A stretch of DNA of 64,000 bases from the NCBI GenBank assembly GCA_025024175.1, contig QCXZ01000001.1, positions 29,010,942-29,074,941 on the forward strand, in the 5' to 3' direction. The notes beneath the pieces were generated by a model. The model was not told the origin of the DNA. It searched no databases and worked only from the letters and a program-made list of their open reading frames with translations. Positions 55,662 through 64,000 of the stretch are shown here, in pieces (position 1 is the stretch's first letter; every line of letters starts with the position of its first letter). Position numbers and translations under genes: made by a program. Source of the DNA: Rhyzopertha dominica (Eukaryota; Arthropoda; Insecta; Coleoptera; Bostrichidae).

Positions 55662-58121
55662 GTTATTAAACTTGCTGAACCAATTTTGATTTTCTGTAGG
55701 ATGCGTCGATTTCTAGTTTTAACCGAAAAACTGAAAAAATGCTCAATTTCATGTTTTCTCTCCCTGAAAAGTCTAGCACAGCTCAGAAATCGACCCAAAC
55801 TCATGTAACACTTGTTTGGAATGTTTAAAACATTTACAACTATGTATGACTTTTTAAGCAGCACGGTCTTCTTTAGGGCTAATTTTCCTGTGCTGTTTGC
55901 GTTCAGGTGGAAAAATTGCAGATAAAACTCAAAAATGTCTTCCAAACAGAATTTATCATTAACTTACAGCAAAAAGTTTTGCCTAATATGGAAGACTAAA
56001 ATCGAACGGATGTTATTAAACATACAGGTACTGAGAAAAGAACGCTGTGGCGAATTACTTTGGTAAAAATTTAATATCACCACACTTACTTGATTGCAGT
56101 AAAGTATGGTTTCGTGACCTATTCTCCCATCATCCATTGATGATTCGTATCGTGTTGACAAAAGTAACAAATTGCTCTCGTTGGCTAGAGGTCATAAGGT
56201 AGAAAACCTCCTTAATAGGGTGCCTATTAATTCTCTACATGTAAAAGTAAGAATTTAGGATGGCAATGCCATCTGTCAGCATTACACTGACATGATGACA
56301 AAGCCACCTAGCTGCCTAACGGGTACTACTTCCTAAAGGAAGTGACCTGTAGCCTGACAAATTGGCATGCAACTGCATACTTTAATTTGACGGCAGGCCC
56401 CCACGGCACTTTTTGCTAATGGGCAAGAACCAACATACATTAAAATGCATGTCTATGCTGTGCTGTCTACACCTCAACCAACTGCTCTACATGTAAATTA
56501 ACTAAATATATTATTCTCACTTCTTCAGCTAGCTGTATCTGCAGCAGAACATTTGAAACAATTTCGTTCAGGATATCGGTGGCGATCTGCGTTGGTGACT
56601 TCTCACATGGTTCCGGTAATGTGACATAGGGTATTTGTCCTGTTGCAATGGTAGAGTCGCTACCTGGAATCACGTCAATTACAGCGCTATTGCCCTCGTA
56701 GACATGTGGCTCCTGAAATCAAGCTTTTTTTATCAGAACTGTACTTTCCTTTTTAATCTGCAAACATGTTGGGTATTATCCTTAGGAATAACAATGGCTA
56801 AAAATTTGACACAGACTACATATAGTTAGACAGGGCATACTTGCAGTAGAATAGAAANCAACGTAAAGAAGATTGTAAAGTGCGCGCCTGGAAAGAAGTT
56901 ACACCTTAGGAATGTAACATCGTTCACAATTTGAACGAAGCGCACAGTATGAGTGGTCTGAGTTAATAAATTTTTTCGCCGTCCTAGCCTGAAATGGCGA
57001 GCACGCCAATGATTTAAATGACTCGCGACAATTTTCGTCCTCACCACCTCTGTCTCCTTTCCTGGCGCGCACATTAGACTTTGGAAGTGTTTTATCTTTG
57101 CAAGCCGTGGCAGTGTAAAACTGGCTTTAAATTCAGTACCAAAACTGTCACTGTCACTGTGAGAAAATGCCTAAAATTTCATAGTTATTACCATGAGGCT
57201 TTTGTACTTTTATTTGTATAATAATTAATGATCAATAAAATGTCGGAACTTTTCGAGCGCACGGAAATTTTTTTTAAATGCGATTGTGTGTTAATATTTT
57301 CTTTATTCTATGTCAACTGCATAAGATATCTAAATGAAGCCGTTTATGAGATGCAATTTTTTTGCTTAGTTCACAATGAATAGGTTGAAGAATTGTCTTG
57401 AAAGAACTGGCCGTGTGCAGTATAAAAAAGATAATGCTTGTGATAAATAAAACAAGATCAGAGCGCAGTAATTACTTAAGTAGGTAGTTCTAACGTATGT
57501 TAGAGCTCAAAATTAATGCGACACACTAAACAATAAAGACTTACCATTTGATACTGATATTCACTTATAATAATAAGGTTTTATGATAATTTTTGTGATT
57601 AGAAGATATAGATAAATAAATACTAGCTAATTTTGGCTTAATCTCTGTACTGTAATATTCGAATCCATAACAATTGTGAAAATACCCATAATTTAGATTT
57701 CATGTTCTATACATTTTTAACGTAATATTTGATAAAAACTGTACCTACCCTAACTTTCATGTAGGCTCCAATTTCATCCATTAAATCAGCTTTAGGTCGC
57801 CTAAACAGATGTGCAACAAACCTGTGGAGGCCTCTCCTTGGGCGAAATTTCAAAACATAGCGAAGAATTAAAGCTATAACTGCTCGAACCTGAAAAGAAC
57901 AACAAACATACACAACTCTCTTTTTTGTTTCGTGGCCAGTGAACCTCGGGGTTATCTGCTAAGTACTGTTCGTCATCCCGTATAACTTCTCTTTTTAATG
58001 AGTTCAACCTTTCTTGCTGTTCTTTGGTGAGTACGTCCAGATCATAATATACCATTCCCCTGGGACTATCACCCGGGTGGAAGTCAAGAGGATCGATAAT
58101 CTCTAAGCTATCGTCAGCCAT
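48675..58121 (-). CDS. RIIa-domain protein with AKAP-like helix and Q/A/E repeat tail, four coding exons
   Basis: Coding exons are 58121-57945, 57889-57749, 56712-56521 and 49433-48675. All are multiples of three with phase-0 joins, giving 422 residues. Residues about 31-106 (from LTKEQQERLNSLKREV to RRPKADLMDEIGAYMKVR) have the pattern of an RIIa dimerisation/docking domain, closest in layout to small RIIAD1-type proteins. Residues 147-168 (TQIATDILNEIVSNVLLQIQ) form an amphipathic helix like those of A-kinase anchors, and another helix-rich stretch lies at 171-213. Residues 245-335 are nine-residue Gln/Ala/Glu/Pro repeats and 342-420 a Lys/Glu/Ser/Val-rich repeat. No signal peptide. Known relatives work in sperm flagella and cilia, and that role is inferred here. 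An in-frame ATG at 58142 is possible, but an acceptor-like TTCCAG sits between the two ATGs. Confidence 0.8.
48938..49212 (-). repeat. Coding minisatellite, about ten 27-bp units
   Basis: The tail of the RIIa-domain protein is made of nine-residue units with consensus QQQxAPEEx, seen as QQQTAPEEY, QQQAAAEEP, QQQAAPEEA and QQQTAPEEN, then more diverged units. On the plus strand this appears as repeated GCTTGCTGCTG / GGTTCTTCAG words. Confidence 0.85.
49440..50497. other. Intron 3 of the RIIa-domain gene, distal part, nothing recognised
   Basis: No repeat ends or coding blocks were recognised before the TTAA-flanked element. Confidence 0.35.
50502..51407. mobile_element. TTAA-flanked non-autonomous element (piggyBac-type target)
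   Basis: The sequence is TTAA, then GAGGGGCATTTACTTGGAGC on the left, and GCTCTAGGTAAACGCCCCTC, then TTAA on the right. The 906-bp segment thus has about 20-bp imperfect terminal inverted repeats and a TTAA duplication (50498-50501, 51408-51411). That duplication is the hallmark of piggyBac integration, although the termini do not begin with the usual CCCT. No transposase frame is present. It lies in the large intron of the RIIa-domain gene. Confidence 0.7.
51618..52373. mobile_element. Penelope-like element fragment as an inverted duplicate
   Basis: The arms 51618-51934 and 52058-52373 are near-perfect inverted copies of about 316 bp around a 123-bp spacer. Reading the minus strand through the spacer into the left arm gives CTGRSFKERIKEHKKSIL, FSKHCVTLNHTFDEKRFKI and NGIRLGLLEQLHINR, the C-terminal part of a GIY-YIG endonuclease as carried by Penelope-like elements. 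The right arm encodes the same end on the plus strand (frame from about 52061). Both arms finish with a hairpin motif (GGCCTAATAAGCC then GAAAC) and an AT-rich tail. The reverse transcriptase is missing. Confidence 0.75.
52633..53971. mobile_element. hAT-like non-autonomous element with perfect 8-bp target duplication
   Basis: The termini CATGGGCGTACC and GGTACGCCCATG are perfect 12-bp inverted repeats enclosing 1339 bp. They are flanked by identical 8-bp copies of GCTGCAGG at 52625-52632 and 53972-53979. An 8-bp duplication is characteristic of hAT transposases. A run of G follows the left terminus. The interior is AT-rich with no transposase frame. It interrupts an older coding-like stretch whose minus-strand frame resumes at TGIKSFLDLDYYLSIP. 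Confidence 0.85.
54090..54296 (+). other. Unassigned ORF with Cys pair and acidic C-terminus
   Basis: The frame reads SGTKVGIKCSAVCINCKKK, PHRRRHLIRFIGMSRNEI and DLSTEDDGDLEEE, then a stop. The Cys-x4-Cys-x2-Cys cluster and the tail suggest the end of a transposon-encoded protein. No family is assigned. Confidence 0.3.
54640..55583 (+). pseudogene. 5'-truncated non-LTR retrotransposon (RT domain)
   Basis: The ordered RT blocks are FRPISNLPVVSKI, LISPPQHGFRKNKSTVTAM, SKAFQCVNHEILIDKLHYYG, RHGVPQGFILGSILFLIFIN, and FAYNTSF where FADDTSF is expected. Both catalytic Asp residues of that box are therefore lost. A 3' remnant follows with a separate C-terminal segment (KARANFKQVL-like) and a long (ATT)n tail at 55584-55660, the kind of microsatellite tail used by CR1/L2-like elements instead of poly(A). 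Undetermined bases lie at 54886 and 54899-54900. Confidence 0.85.
55584..55660. repeat. (ATT)n microsatellite, 3' tail of the retrotransposon
   Basis: About 25 uninterrupted ATT units directly follow the 3' end of the non-LTR element. It probably grew from the element's own tail. Confidence 0.9.
55664..56520. other. Intron 3 of the RIIa-domain gene, proximal part
   Basis: No exon is recognised. A G+C-richer patch at 56240-56440 looks repeat-derived, but its ends were not found. Confidence 0.3.
56521..56712 (-). CDS. RIIa-domain gene, coding exon 3 (amphipathic helix)
   Basis: It has 64 codons. It opens EPHVYEGNSAVIDVIPG and ends with the helix IATDILNEIVSNVLLQIQLA. The acceptor is CTTGATTTCAG and the donor is GAA/GTGAGA. 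The intron towards exon 4 is 7.1 kb and holds most of the transposons between 49.4 and 56.5 kb. Confidence 0.8.
56880..57072 (-). mobile_element. MITE with about 16-bp terminal inverted repeats, copy 2
   Basis: The ends GTGCGCGCCTGGAAAG and CTTTCCTGGCGCGCAC enclose 193 bp. It is the same family as 6-214 in opposite orientation and lies in intron 2 of the RIIa-domain gene. No coding capacity. Confidence 0.75.
57749..57889 (-). CDS. RIIa-domain gene, coding exon 2 (docking domain core)
   Basis: It has 47 codons. VRAVIALILRYVLKFRP and RFVAHLFRRPKADLMDEI correspond to the two helices of an RIIa dimerisation domain. The acceptor is TTCTTTTCAG and the donor is AGG/GTAGGT. Confidence 0.8.
57945..58121 (-). 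CDS. RIIa-domain gene, coding exon 1
   Basis: It has 59 codons, from MADDSLEIIDPLDFHPGD to DDEQYLADNPE. The N-terminal part is acidic and the second half is a helix preceding the docking domain. The donor is GAG/GTTCAC, a weak site with only the obligatory GT. The following intron is 55 bp, and reading through it would shift the frame. Confidence 0.78.
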
Positions 58122-58739
58122 TTCTGGAACATAAAAAACCATATAAAAAAGGTTATGCCCTCTTTAGCTGCTTAGTAATAATAACATTTGCTGAAATGGA
58201 AATCATTTAAATTATTGTAATCAAATTTTAACAAAACTCCGCTGTTCTAATTTAAACTTATTTTATTAGTAAATCTTAAATTTATGCAACAAATTGGAGG
58301 CAGAAGCTTAATAACATACAAGTACTGCAACGTTTATTGATGTTTTTAGTTACTGAAATTTTTTAACGATTATATCCCAGTTTAGCTTACAAAAGCTATA
58401 TTAACGATTAAATAAAAATACTGTGGCACAACAGAATTTTATTATTGTATATACATTATTAACTGTATTACATAAAACATATTAGGTTAAGAACTAGAAC
58501 ATATTTTTAATAATAATTGTTATTATTATTGCTATTATTCTTACAGTTACAGAAATTTTTTTAACTTATAACGTGAAAAATATAGTACACACACACTGCG
58601 AAGAGATCGCAACATAGTAGTAGTATACTAAATATAAAATAAGTATGCAATATATGTATTGAAATAACACCTTAAAACTAAGGGGTGAAATAAGCAATAA
58701 TTTGCTTTAAAATAATTATTTTATCATAATGTACCTGTA

Positions 58740-59410
58740 AATCACAATAATTGGAAATGAAGTTATAATGAATACACGTAAATGTTTTTGACGATCTAAC
58801 AAGCACATTTGGTCGACTGTTGCAGCAATAAAATGCTAGATTTGTAACTAGTCCGGGGTAAAGTAATTAATTTTTTAAGCAACCAACTACAATTTAAGTT
58901 GAAGTTAATTGGATTATATAAAAACGTGCCCATGATACAGATACGGCGAATTTCCAGTGAAATAAAGATGAATCTGTACAAAATAATTGATATTGACTAC
59001 CCCTCGGCGGATAAAAACCGTCTATTACAAATGACAAGAGTTTAAAAAATCTCCTTTGCACAGTTTCAAGTTTCTAGGAGGACACATTGCGATGGTAATG
59101 GTTAAAAAGAGTGAATTTAGAACGTATCCTTGGGAAAAATAAGTTTGATATAAAATTTTTATAAACCCATGCTTAAGGAGTGATCTGACATTGTTAACAC
59201 ATTTGACGATATTTTTGTGTACCACAGATTAGATATTGCTTGAATAAATTGAAATAATTTATTATTTGATATTTCTTGTATTTTCCAAACATTTTGGATT
59301 CTATGTTAATCTTTAATTTTCGAAGTAAACCAGGGTAAATGTTGATAATGTTGAGAAGAATATGTAGAGAGAGACACAATATAAACATAATACGAAATAG
59401 GTCATACAAT
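58740..59410 (-). pseudogene. Non-LTR retrotransposon C-terminal relic
   Basis: Minus-strand frames give YQTYFSQGYVLNSLFLT, PPRNLKLCKGDFLNS (for the usual LE.VQRRFL block) and TSYKSSILLLQQSTKC, the conserved order at the end of ORF2 in jockey/CR1-like elements. Stops and frameshifts break it. The RT catalytic region was not seen upstream. Confidence 0.5.
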
Positions 59411-59880
59411 TGTATTCAAGCTAAATTCACTTATTTAATATACTGGTGATCATTTTCCGCAAGATGCACATAATATAAAAATCAATTATTAACAATCGTA
59501 AATATTTATCCATTTACAACAATGTGGAATGCTGAGATACTATCATATGCATTAATAAGAATACATATAAACTGCTCACATTAAATATGGAGTAATGCAT
59601 TGTGTATTTCTAACGCACATATCAGTATTTCTTCACTTTTGATCAGTTTCATAATTAAATGAACAACTACAATTAAAAACAGTGCATCCGACAAAAGTTA
59701 CCAACCCACGGAATATTTGACTTTATCGCCCTATATTATGTGTATGTATATTTTATAAAGCAGTGATACTGGCAGTTATACTTAGAAGAAAATGTGCTTC
59801 ATTTTTATGTTAAACTAAAATCGTACACGTGCTGCATTATACCATACCTACATTAATAATCTTATTAATATTAATTAATA
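59411..59880. other. AT-rich stretch, nothing recognised
   Basis: No coding or structural signal could be supported. Confidence 0.35.
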
Positions 59881-59902
59881 ATCTCCAGCATACTATTTAA
59901 TT

Positions 59903-60136
59903 TTGAAGAAAATGGGTAATAATAAACAATTATGGATTTGGACTGCAAGCGACATAAACCTACGTACAGTATTTGTTCCTTTCTGTAAACTTATACGATT
60001 TCGTAAAATGGAAAGTACGATTTTAGAAATAGATAAAAAACGTCTGTATGTAAAGTGGGTAGCACTAAAATGTGCTTATTTTGATCTACTGAGCGAAATT
60101 TCTAGAAAATTAGAATGGATGTTTCCTAAAGATTAA
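59903..60136 (+). other. Unassigned 77-codon ORF
   Basis: The ORF reads MKKMGNNKQLWIWTASDI, NLRTVFVPFCKLIRFRK and VKWVALKCAYFDLLSEISRK, ending in TAA. Composition is plausible for a protein. An acceptor-like CTCCAG lies just upstream at about 59888, and the frame is open from there. It could be a terminal exon or chance. No family is recognised. Confidence 0.3.
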
Positions 60137-60800
60137 TTGTGATAGCGGTATAGGTACCTGATGTTTCATGCAGTCTCTTTCTTCTCTGTAGCTCGTGATT
60201 TATGAACATTGCGGAATATCATTCACCGCCTAATTATATCAGCCAATTTGCTCTAATGATCTGAATCGCAAGCTTCATGATGTTCACAGATAATTTGCGA
60301 ACGATGTTCGCTACAAATTCGCATAAATTTATCAATGCTTTCGTAGTTGAAAAAAGCAAATTACAACTCATCATTGTTCTTTTAATCAGACAAACATAGG
60401 AGTTTTAACAGTTCAATTTAGAAAACGGAACGGAACCGTTATGGGACTGAGAAGTCATTATGCCGGAGGATTAAAACAAAGGGAATCTGCCATCCTCACC
60501 TGTTAACGGTGTTTGAGTACCGGGTACAGTTACTCTTGTGTGCTGGGAGATCTGAAATTTGAATGCACTGTTGATGAAACCGGCAATTAGGCAAGTGCCA
60601 AATTGTTTAAACGTCAGCTCTCACAGGCATAGGCTCCTCTGTATATCGCAGTTACATAGGAATTAAGCGCGTTTTAATGATCGCATCGGACGGACTTTCA
60701 GACCACACAACGACGTAATTAAGGAATTATAGATCTATGAATATAGACAGTGCGACGTCATAATAACTGTGATTTTTTGTTTCAGCTAGCAATCACTTAA
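60137..60800. other. Stretch without recognisable genes
   Basis: Moderately G+C-rich around 60420-60720, without a convincing frame. GACGTCAT near 60752 resembles a CRE-type site but is unsupported. Confidence 0.3.
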
Positions 60801-60806
60801 TTTCAG

Positions 60807-60825
60807 AGAGATGCTCCTAAAATTG
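60807..60825 (+). other. Possible tiny first coding exon
   Basis: TTTCAG is followed by AGAG, then ATG CTC CTA AAA TTG and the strong donor GTAAGTG. This would encode Met-Leu-Leu-Lys-Leu, a plausible start of a signal peptide, in phase 0. No second exon was found, so it may be coincidental. Confidence 0.2.
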
Positions 60826-60948
60826 GTAAGTGCCTATTGCACACGCAACCGATCTTCAAACTCAATCATGCATTTGTTAACCATCTTTGGTTTTTAATAT
60901 CTTCACAGTTCGATAAAAAAGTAATATTATTTTTAATAATATGAATAT

Positions 60949-61405
60949 TAACAGCCAAACTATGACTTGTTTGGTACCAAACTGGGGTATAACTTTCTGG
61001 TCTACCACGTCCTCCAAACAAATTTCTGATATCTGCTTCGAAAACAGAGAAAATGCCAAAAAAACAAGGTATCAGTATATTCAGTATCAAAAACTGAAAT
61101 ATTAAATATTTTTTAAATATTAGCAGCCAAACTATGACTTGTTTAGTACCAAACTAGAGTAGAATTTTCTGGTCTACCACGTCCTGCAAACAGATTTTTG
61201 ATAACCGCTCTGACAATAGAGATAATGGCAAAAACGCAAGGTAGTCCCTCAACATCAATAATTGAAATATTAAAATGCACCCTTTTGTTTTTCTGCTGGC
61301 ATTTTTGTTATTAGCAGCCAAACTATAACTTGTTTAGTACCAAACTGGAGTAGAATTTTCTAGTCTAGCGCGTCCTACAAACAGATTTCTGATATCTGCT
61401 CTCAA
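60949..61405. repeat. Tandem repeat, three diverged units of about 170-190 bp
   Basis: CAGCCAAACTATGACTTGTT begins each unit near 60952, 61125 and 61315 (the last with AACTATAACTTG). It is followed by GGTACCAAACT or AGTACCAAACT, TCTGGTCTACCACGTCCT and ATTTCTGATATCTGCT. Units differ by substitutions and by inserts between them. The function is unknown. Confidence 0.8.
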
Positions 61406-61425
61406 GATAGTCCCTAGTGTGTGTT

Positions 61426-61880
61426 ATTTTTGTTGGTCTGAGGTCGTACCTAAATCTACATCTGACAATTGCAAAAATTGTGATTAAGATTCAGAAATTG
61501 TTAAAAAATCATTGCCGCTGTAAAAGTACTTGTAGTCGACAATATGGGTCTACTCTATATTATTTAGCATGCTGCACCAAATTGGCATGTTCTTTAATAT
61601 GAAATGTTGCTCCTTTAATATTTAAATTGTATGTGACACAAGAAACTATATTATTTTTCTTCAATAAAATCAAATTCAACTTTTGCATGTGTGTGTGTAT
61701 TTTTTTGTAGGTTTAAGATCGTAATTCTTCATCTGACAACTGCGAAAGTGATGAAGAAATCATTGCTGCTGTAAAACTACTAGCTAAAGTAGTAGTTCTA
61801 ACTGCTGAAGTACTTGTAACGATAGCACACTATAGTAGGCAGCCCTTCCTAAAACCTGGGTAACGCCATATATGTTCCGT
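61426..61880. repeat. Diverged duplicate pair
   Basis: A segment at about 61428-61530 (GGTCTGAGGTCGTACC, CATCTGACAATTGC, AAATCATTGCCGCTGTAAAA) recurs at about 61710-61785 (GGTTTAAGATCGTAATT, CATCTGACAACTGC, AAATCATTGCTGCTGTAAAA). In the second copy, one frame reads SDNCESDEEIIAAVKLL. This is protein-like, but no family is assigned. Confidence 0.5.
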
Positions 61881-62059
61881 ATTTCCTGACAGACACAGTG
61901 GTGTGAAAGTTTTCATATTTCCGACTTTTCAACGACTTTTTTCTGCAAAAAAATTTCATTTCAGGCTTCAGTTTATGTTCAGTCTGTTAAACAGATATTA
62001 CACGAATGTAAATCGCCAGGTACCATTTTATTCTCCTGCGTTCTCGATTTTTAAAACAC

Positions 62060-62269
62060 GTGTCCTGGAACAAGAACAAGAAGTTATTGAGAGGAACCAA
62101 TATTTCCATAAAAGAAGATCCCACGAGGAAGCGCCTAGAACTACTAAAACTCTGCAACTCTGAATTTGGCGCTCGTAACGTATGGACTTACCAGGGTTAC
62201 GTCAAGGTTGTAGTTAATGGTCGTAAATACTCTGTTGACGATATAGTCAATATACAGAATACAGAATAG
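62060..62269 (+). pseudogene. Non-LTR retrotransposon ORF1-like fragment
   Basis: The frame KKLLRGTNISIKEDPTRKRL, LKLCNSEFGARNVWTYQGYV, KVVVNGRKYSVDDIV matches the C-terminal part of the ORF1 proteins of insect non-LTR elements (RG..I.I.ED, then a NVWT..G motif and NGRK). It precedes endonuclease fragments at 62507-62880 on the same strand, as expected for one element. Confidence 0.55.
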
Positions 62270-62506
62270 TATTGGTAGTAGTTAATTGGCAACGTGGTCT
62301 GTTTATTATGTGTGGTGCGGATTTGGTGCTAGCGTAAAAGTAACGCTTTTCCGGGAGCTACCGCGGGCTGTTAAGCATTAATTTTGTTTTTCTTTAATTT
62401 AATAATTAAACAACCTTCAATACAATTTAGTTTAATTAAGTCAGGTTGAATTTGTTCTCATTTAGAAGTAATAGATATCCTGTATTAGTTTAGCTTATAA
62501 TTTTTA

Positions 62507-62880
62507 TGAAGGTTGCACATCTTAATGTAACATCGCCCTTAACACATTTTCAAGATTTTATCAGTTTAGTTCAAAGGGCAAACTATGATGTAACCAGGTA
62601 TTGCTAAAATATATAGATCTACATAATTAGACAACCATATCTCGCTAACCATAACAACATCATAGTTTGCCCTTTGAACTAAATTGATAAAATCTTGAAA
62701 ATGTGCTAAGAGCGATGTTACATTAAGATTATACACATCGTGCTAAGGGTCGAGGTGACGGAGTGGCGGCATATATCAAGTCGACTTTTTGTAACTCATT
62801 AATAGAGTTCGATTTTGATATTATTTAATTCGCATTCTGCTTGTAATAATTTTCTAATATCAGCAAGTCATTGCGTTTTC
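62507..62880 (+). pseudogene. Non-LTR endonuclease fragment with an internal inversion
   Basis: The plus-strand start MKVAHLNVTSPLTHFQDFI and QRANYDV at 62507-62592 is the usual beginning of an apurinic-like endonuclease. It is followed by an inverted segment (about 62597-62742). On the minus strand that segment repeats the same N-terminus and continues RANYDVVMVSEIWLSNYV and LAIPGY. The plus strand then resumes with RAKGRGDGVAAYIKST, the next endonuclease block. The result is a roughly 80-bp inverted repeat inside a broken ORF. Confidence 0.6.
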
Positions 62881-62929
62881 CTCGATAACCAACTTTTTTT
62901 TGAAGGTTTGATAATTTTTTTAAGAAAAA

Positions 62930-63440
62930 TGTCGTTAAACTATGGGTTGTCTCTAGTATTGACAGGTTTCAGTAAATAACGTTCCATGCATAATTCGTGG
63001 TCGTGGTATTTAAAATCGTTAGCAATCATGTCAATACACCTCACCACACCATTGAATTTTATATAACATGTCGGTATCATTGAGTAATTTATGCCTTTCA
63101 AAAGTAGCAATGATTAAAAATTTATGATTGCCTTTTGAAACACGCGACTTATCACAAATTAAACAAAATTGTGAGGTCTAACTTTTGGAACGACTGATTT
63201 TTGCTGTTGGAACTTCTGCTGCTTGCAAACCGACATTATAAAAAAAACCTCTCATGTTTATGATCTTCTGCACTGAAAGTGCCACAGCGGATTCTTTTTA
63301 TAAAATCCAACTTTATTTTCGAGCGCTTTTTTTACAGCCTCATGATATTTATCTATTTTCGGGATGACAAATATAAAAGTGATTCGTACCGCTCTTCTGT
63401 TATCCCTTGCAGGCTTTCGTTAGTCCTAAATTGACATAAT
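62930..63440 (-). other. Broken coding-like fragment, unassigned
   Basis: The minus strand yields CKQQKFQQQKSVVPKV, KGNHKFLIIATFERHKLLND and NDFKYHDHELCMERYLLKP across frameshifts. The LxxCDK-like and HxxC words recall multi-copy insect proteins of unknown function often found near transposons. The assignment is tentative. Confidence 0.3.
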
Positions 63441-63449
63441 CACACAACA

Positions 63450-64000
63450 ATATATAAATATCTGCAAAGCAATAATACCTTCCTTAACTCGCTACATGAA
63501 ATGCAACAATAAATAAAATAGGTTTCTAACTTACGAGATCGTTTCGTTTTCGCAAATTGCCTTATTTAAAAAAATGAAAAGTATGTTCACTGCATACAAG
63601 AAGAATAAAAACACATATTACAATATGCGAACACAACGTAACTACACATGTATACCGTATATCTACGCAGGCGTAGCTATCACGGTTGCCAGAGCACGCT
63701 AATACGGCGAGCGCGCTCAAAAATTTTTACTTTAATTCGCCGTAACTTTTTTATCTTATTTTGTGTTCACTTTTTCACTAAAAATAAATCTGAACCATCA
63801 TTTCTATTCGTCTCGCTGATGCATCGCCGAATTATGAAAAATAGGTAGGTGTAGTTGTCCCCGACGTGAAAAATCCTTTACCCAAATATGTTGCTCATGC
63901 GTATATAATTTTTTTCGCAGGTTGGTTTTAAATATTGAAATGTTTCTGACAGACCGTCATTATCTGCACATGTTTAAAAAAATCAGCTCTTTAGGTCTTA
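63450..64000. other. Right edge, nothing recognised
   Basis: A G+C-richer patch at 63660-63720 (GCAGGCGTAGCTATCACGGT) may be a repeat terminus. No gene can be supported. Confidence 0.3.

Noticed and set aside
1..64000. tRNA genes, rRNA genes, CRISPR arrays, operons and ribosome binding sites
   Set aside because: I looked for cloverleaf-type boxes, spaced direct repeats and prokaryotic gene organisation and found none. The window is eukaryotic.

Overview
The window looks like a piece of an insect nuclear genome. It is AT-rich, its introns are bounded by GT/AG, it is full of decayed transposons of arthropod type, and its few real genes are split into short exons. A beetle-like genome is plausible, but nothing in the sequence fixes the order. 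Scattered n bases suggest a draft or consensus assembly. There is no prokaryotic organisation, no CRISPR array and no tRNA or rRNA gene that I could recognise.

Three host loci are well supported. (1) 2737-3359 (+) is the 3'-terminal coding exon of a protein O-glucosyltransferase (rumi/POGLUT1 family); its upstream exons lie to the left of the window or were not found. (2) 9133-18365 (-) is a five-exon gene for a 354-residue secreted protein with a signal peptide, eight cysteines and a Pro/Gly/Tyr-rich middle. All of its introns are phase 0. Its family is not certain; the last two cysteines have the C-x8-C spacing of odorant-binding proteins. (3) 48675-58121 (-) is a four-exon gene for a 422-residue protein with an RIIa-type dimerisation/docking domain, an amphipathic helix resembling an A-kinase-anchoring helix, and a long Gln/Ala/Glu-rich tail with nine-residue repeats. 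A sperm or ciliary role is an inference from related proteins. Weaker candidates are an orphan first exon at 6973-6982 (+), a TATA-containing possible 5' exon at 30787-30902 (-) that could serve gene 2, and a few unassigned ORFs.

Almost everything else is mobile DNA. It includes relics of at least five different Tc1/mariner-type transposases, six non-LTR retrotransposon fragments plus a weaker seventh, a solo LTR with target duplication (7062-8381), a TTAA-flanked element (50502-51407), a hAT-like element with a perfect 8-bp target duplication (52633-53971), and a Penelope-like GIY-YIG fragment present as an inverted duplicate (51618-52373). There is also a roughly 1.04-kb foldback element with about 500-bp arms (1481-2523) inside the glucosyltransferase intron, a three-copy roughly 0.9-1.0-kb repeat family (5059, 34462, 35625), and several MITEs.

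The most striking non-coding signal is a complete, canonical hammerhead ribozyme core on the + strand at 39864-39935. All conserved core bases are present, with a two-pair stem III of the kind found in Penelope-like elements. Weaker hammerhead-like relics sit in the Penelope-like ends at about 20.2 kb and 52.3 kb.

The long stretches 23.6-26.3, 26.8-30.6, 33.2-34.4, 37.7-39.8 and 41.4-44.4 kb hold no gene I can support.
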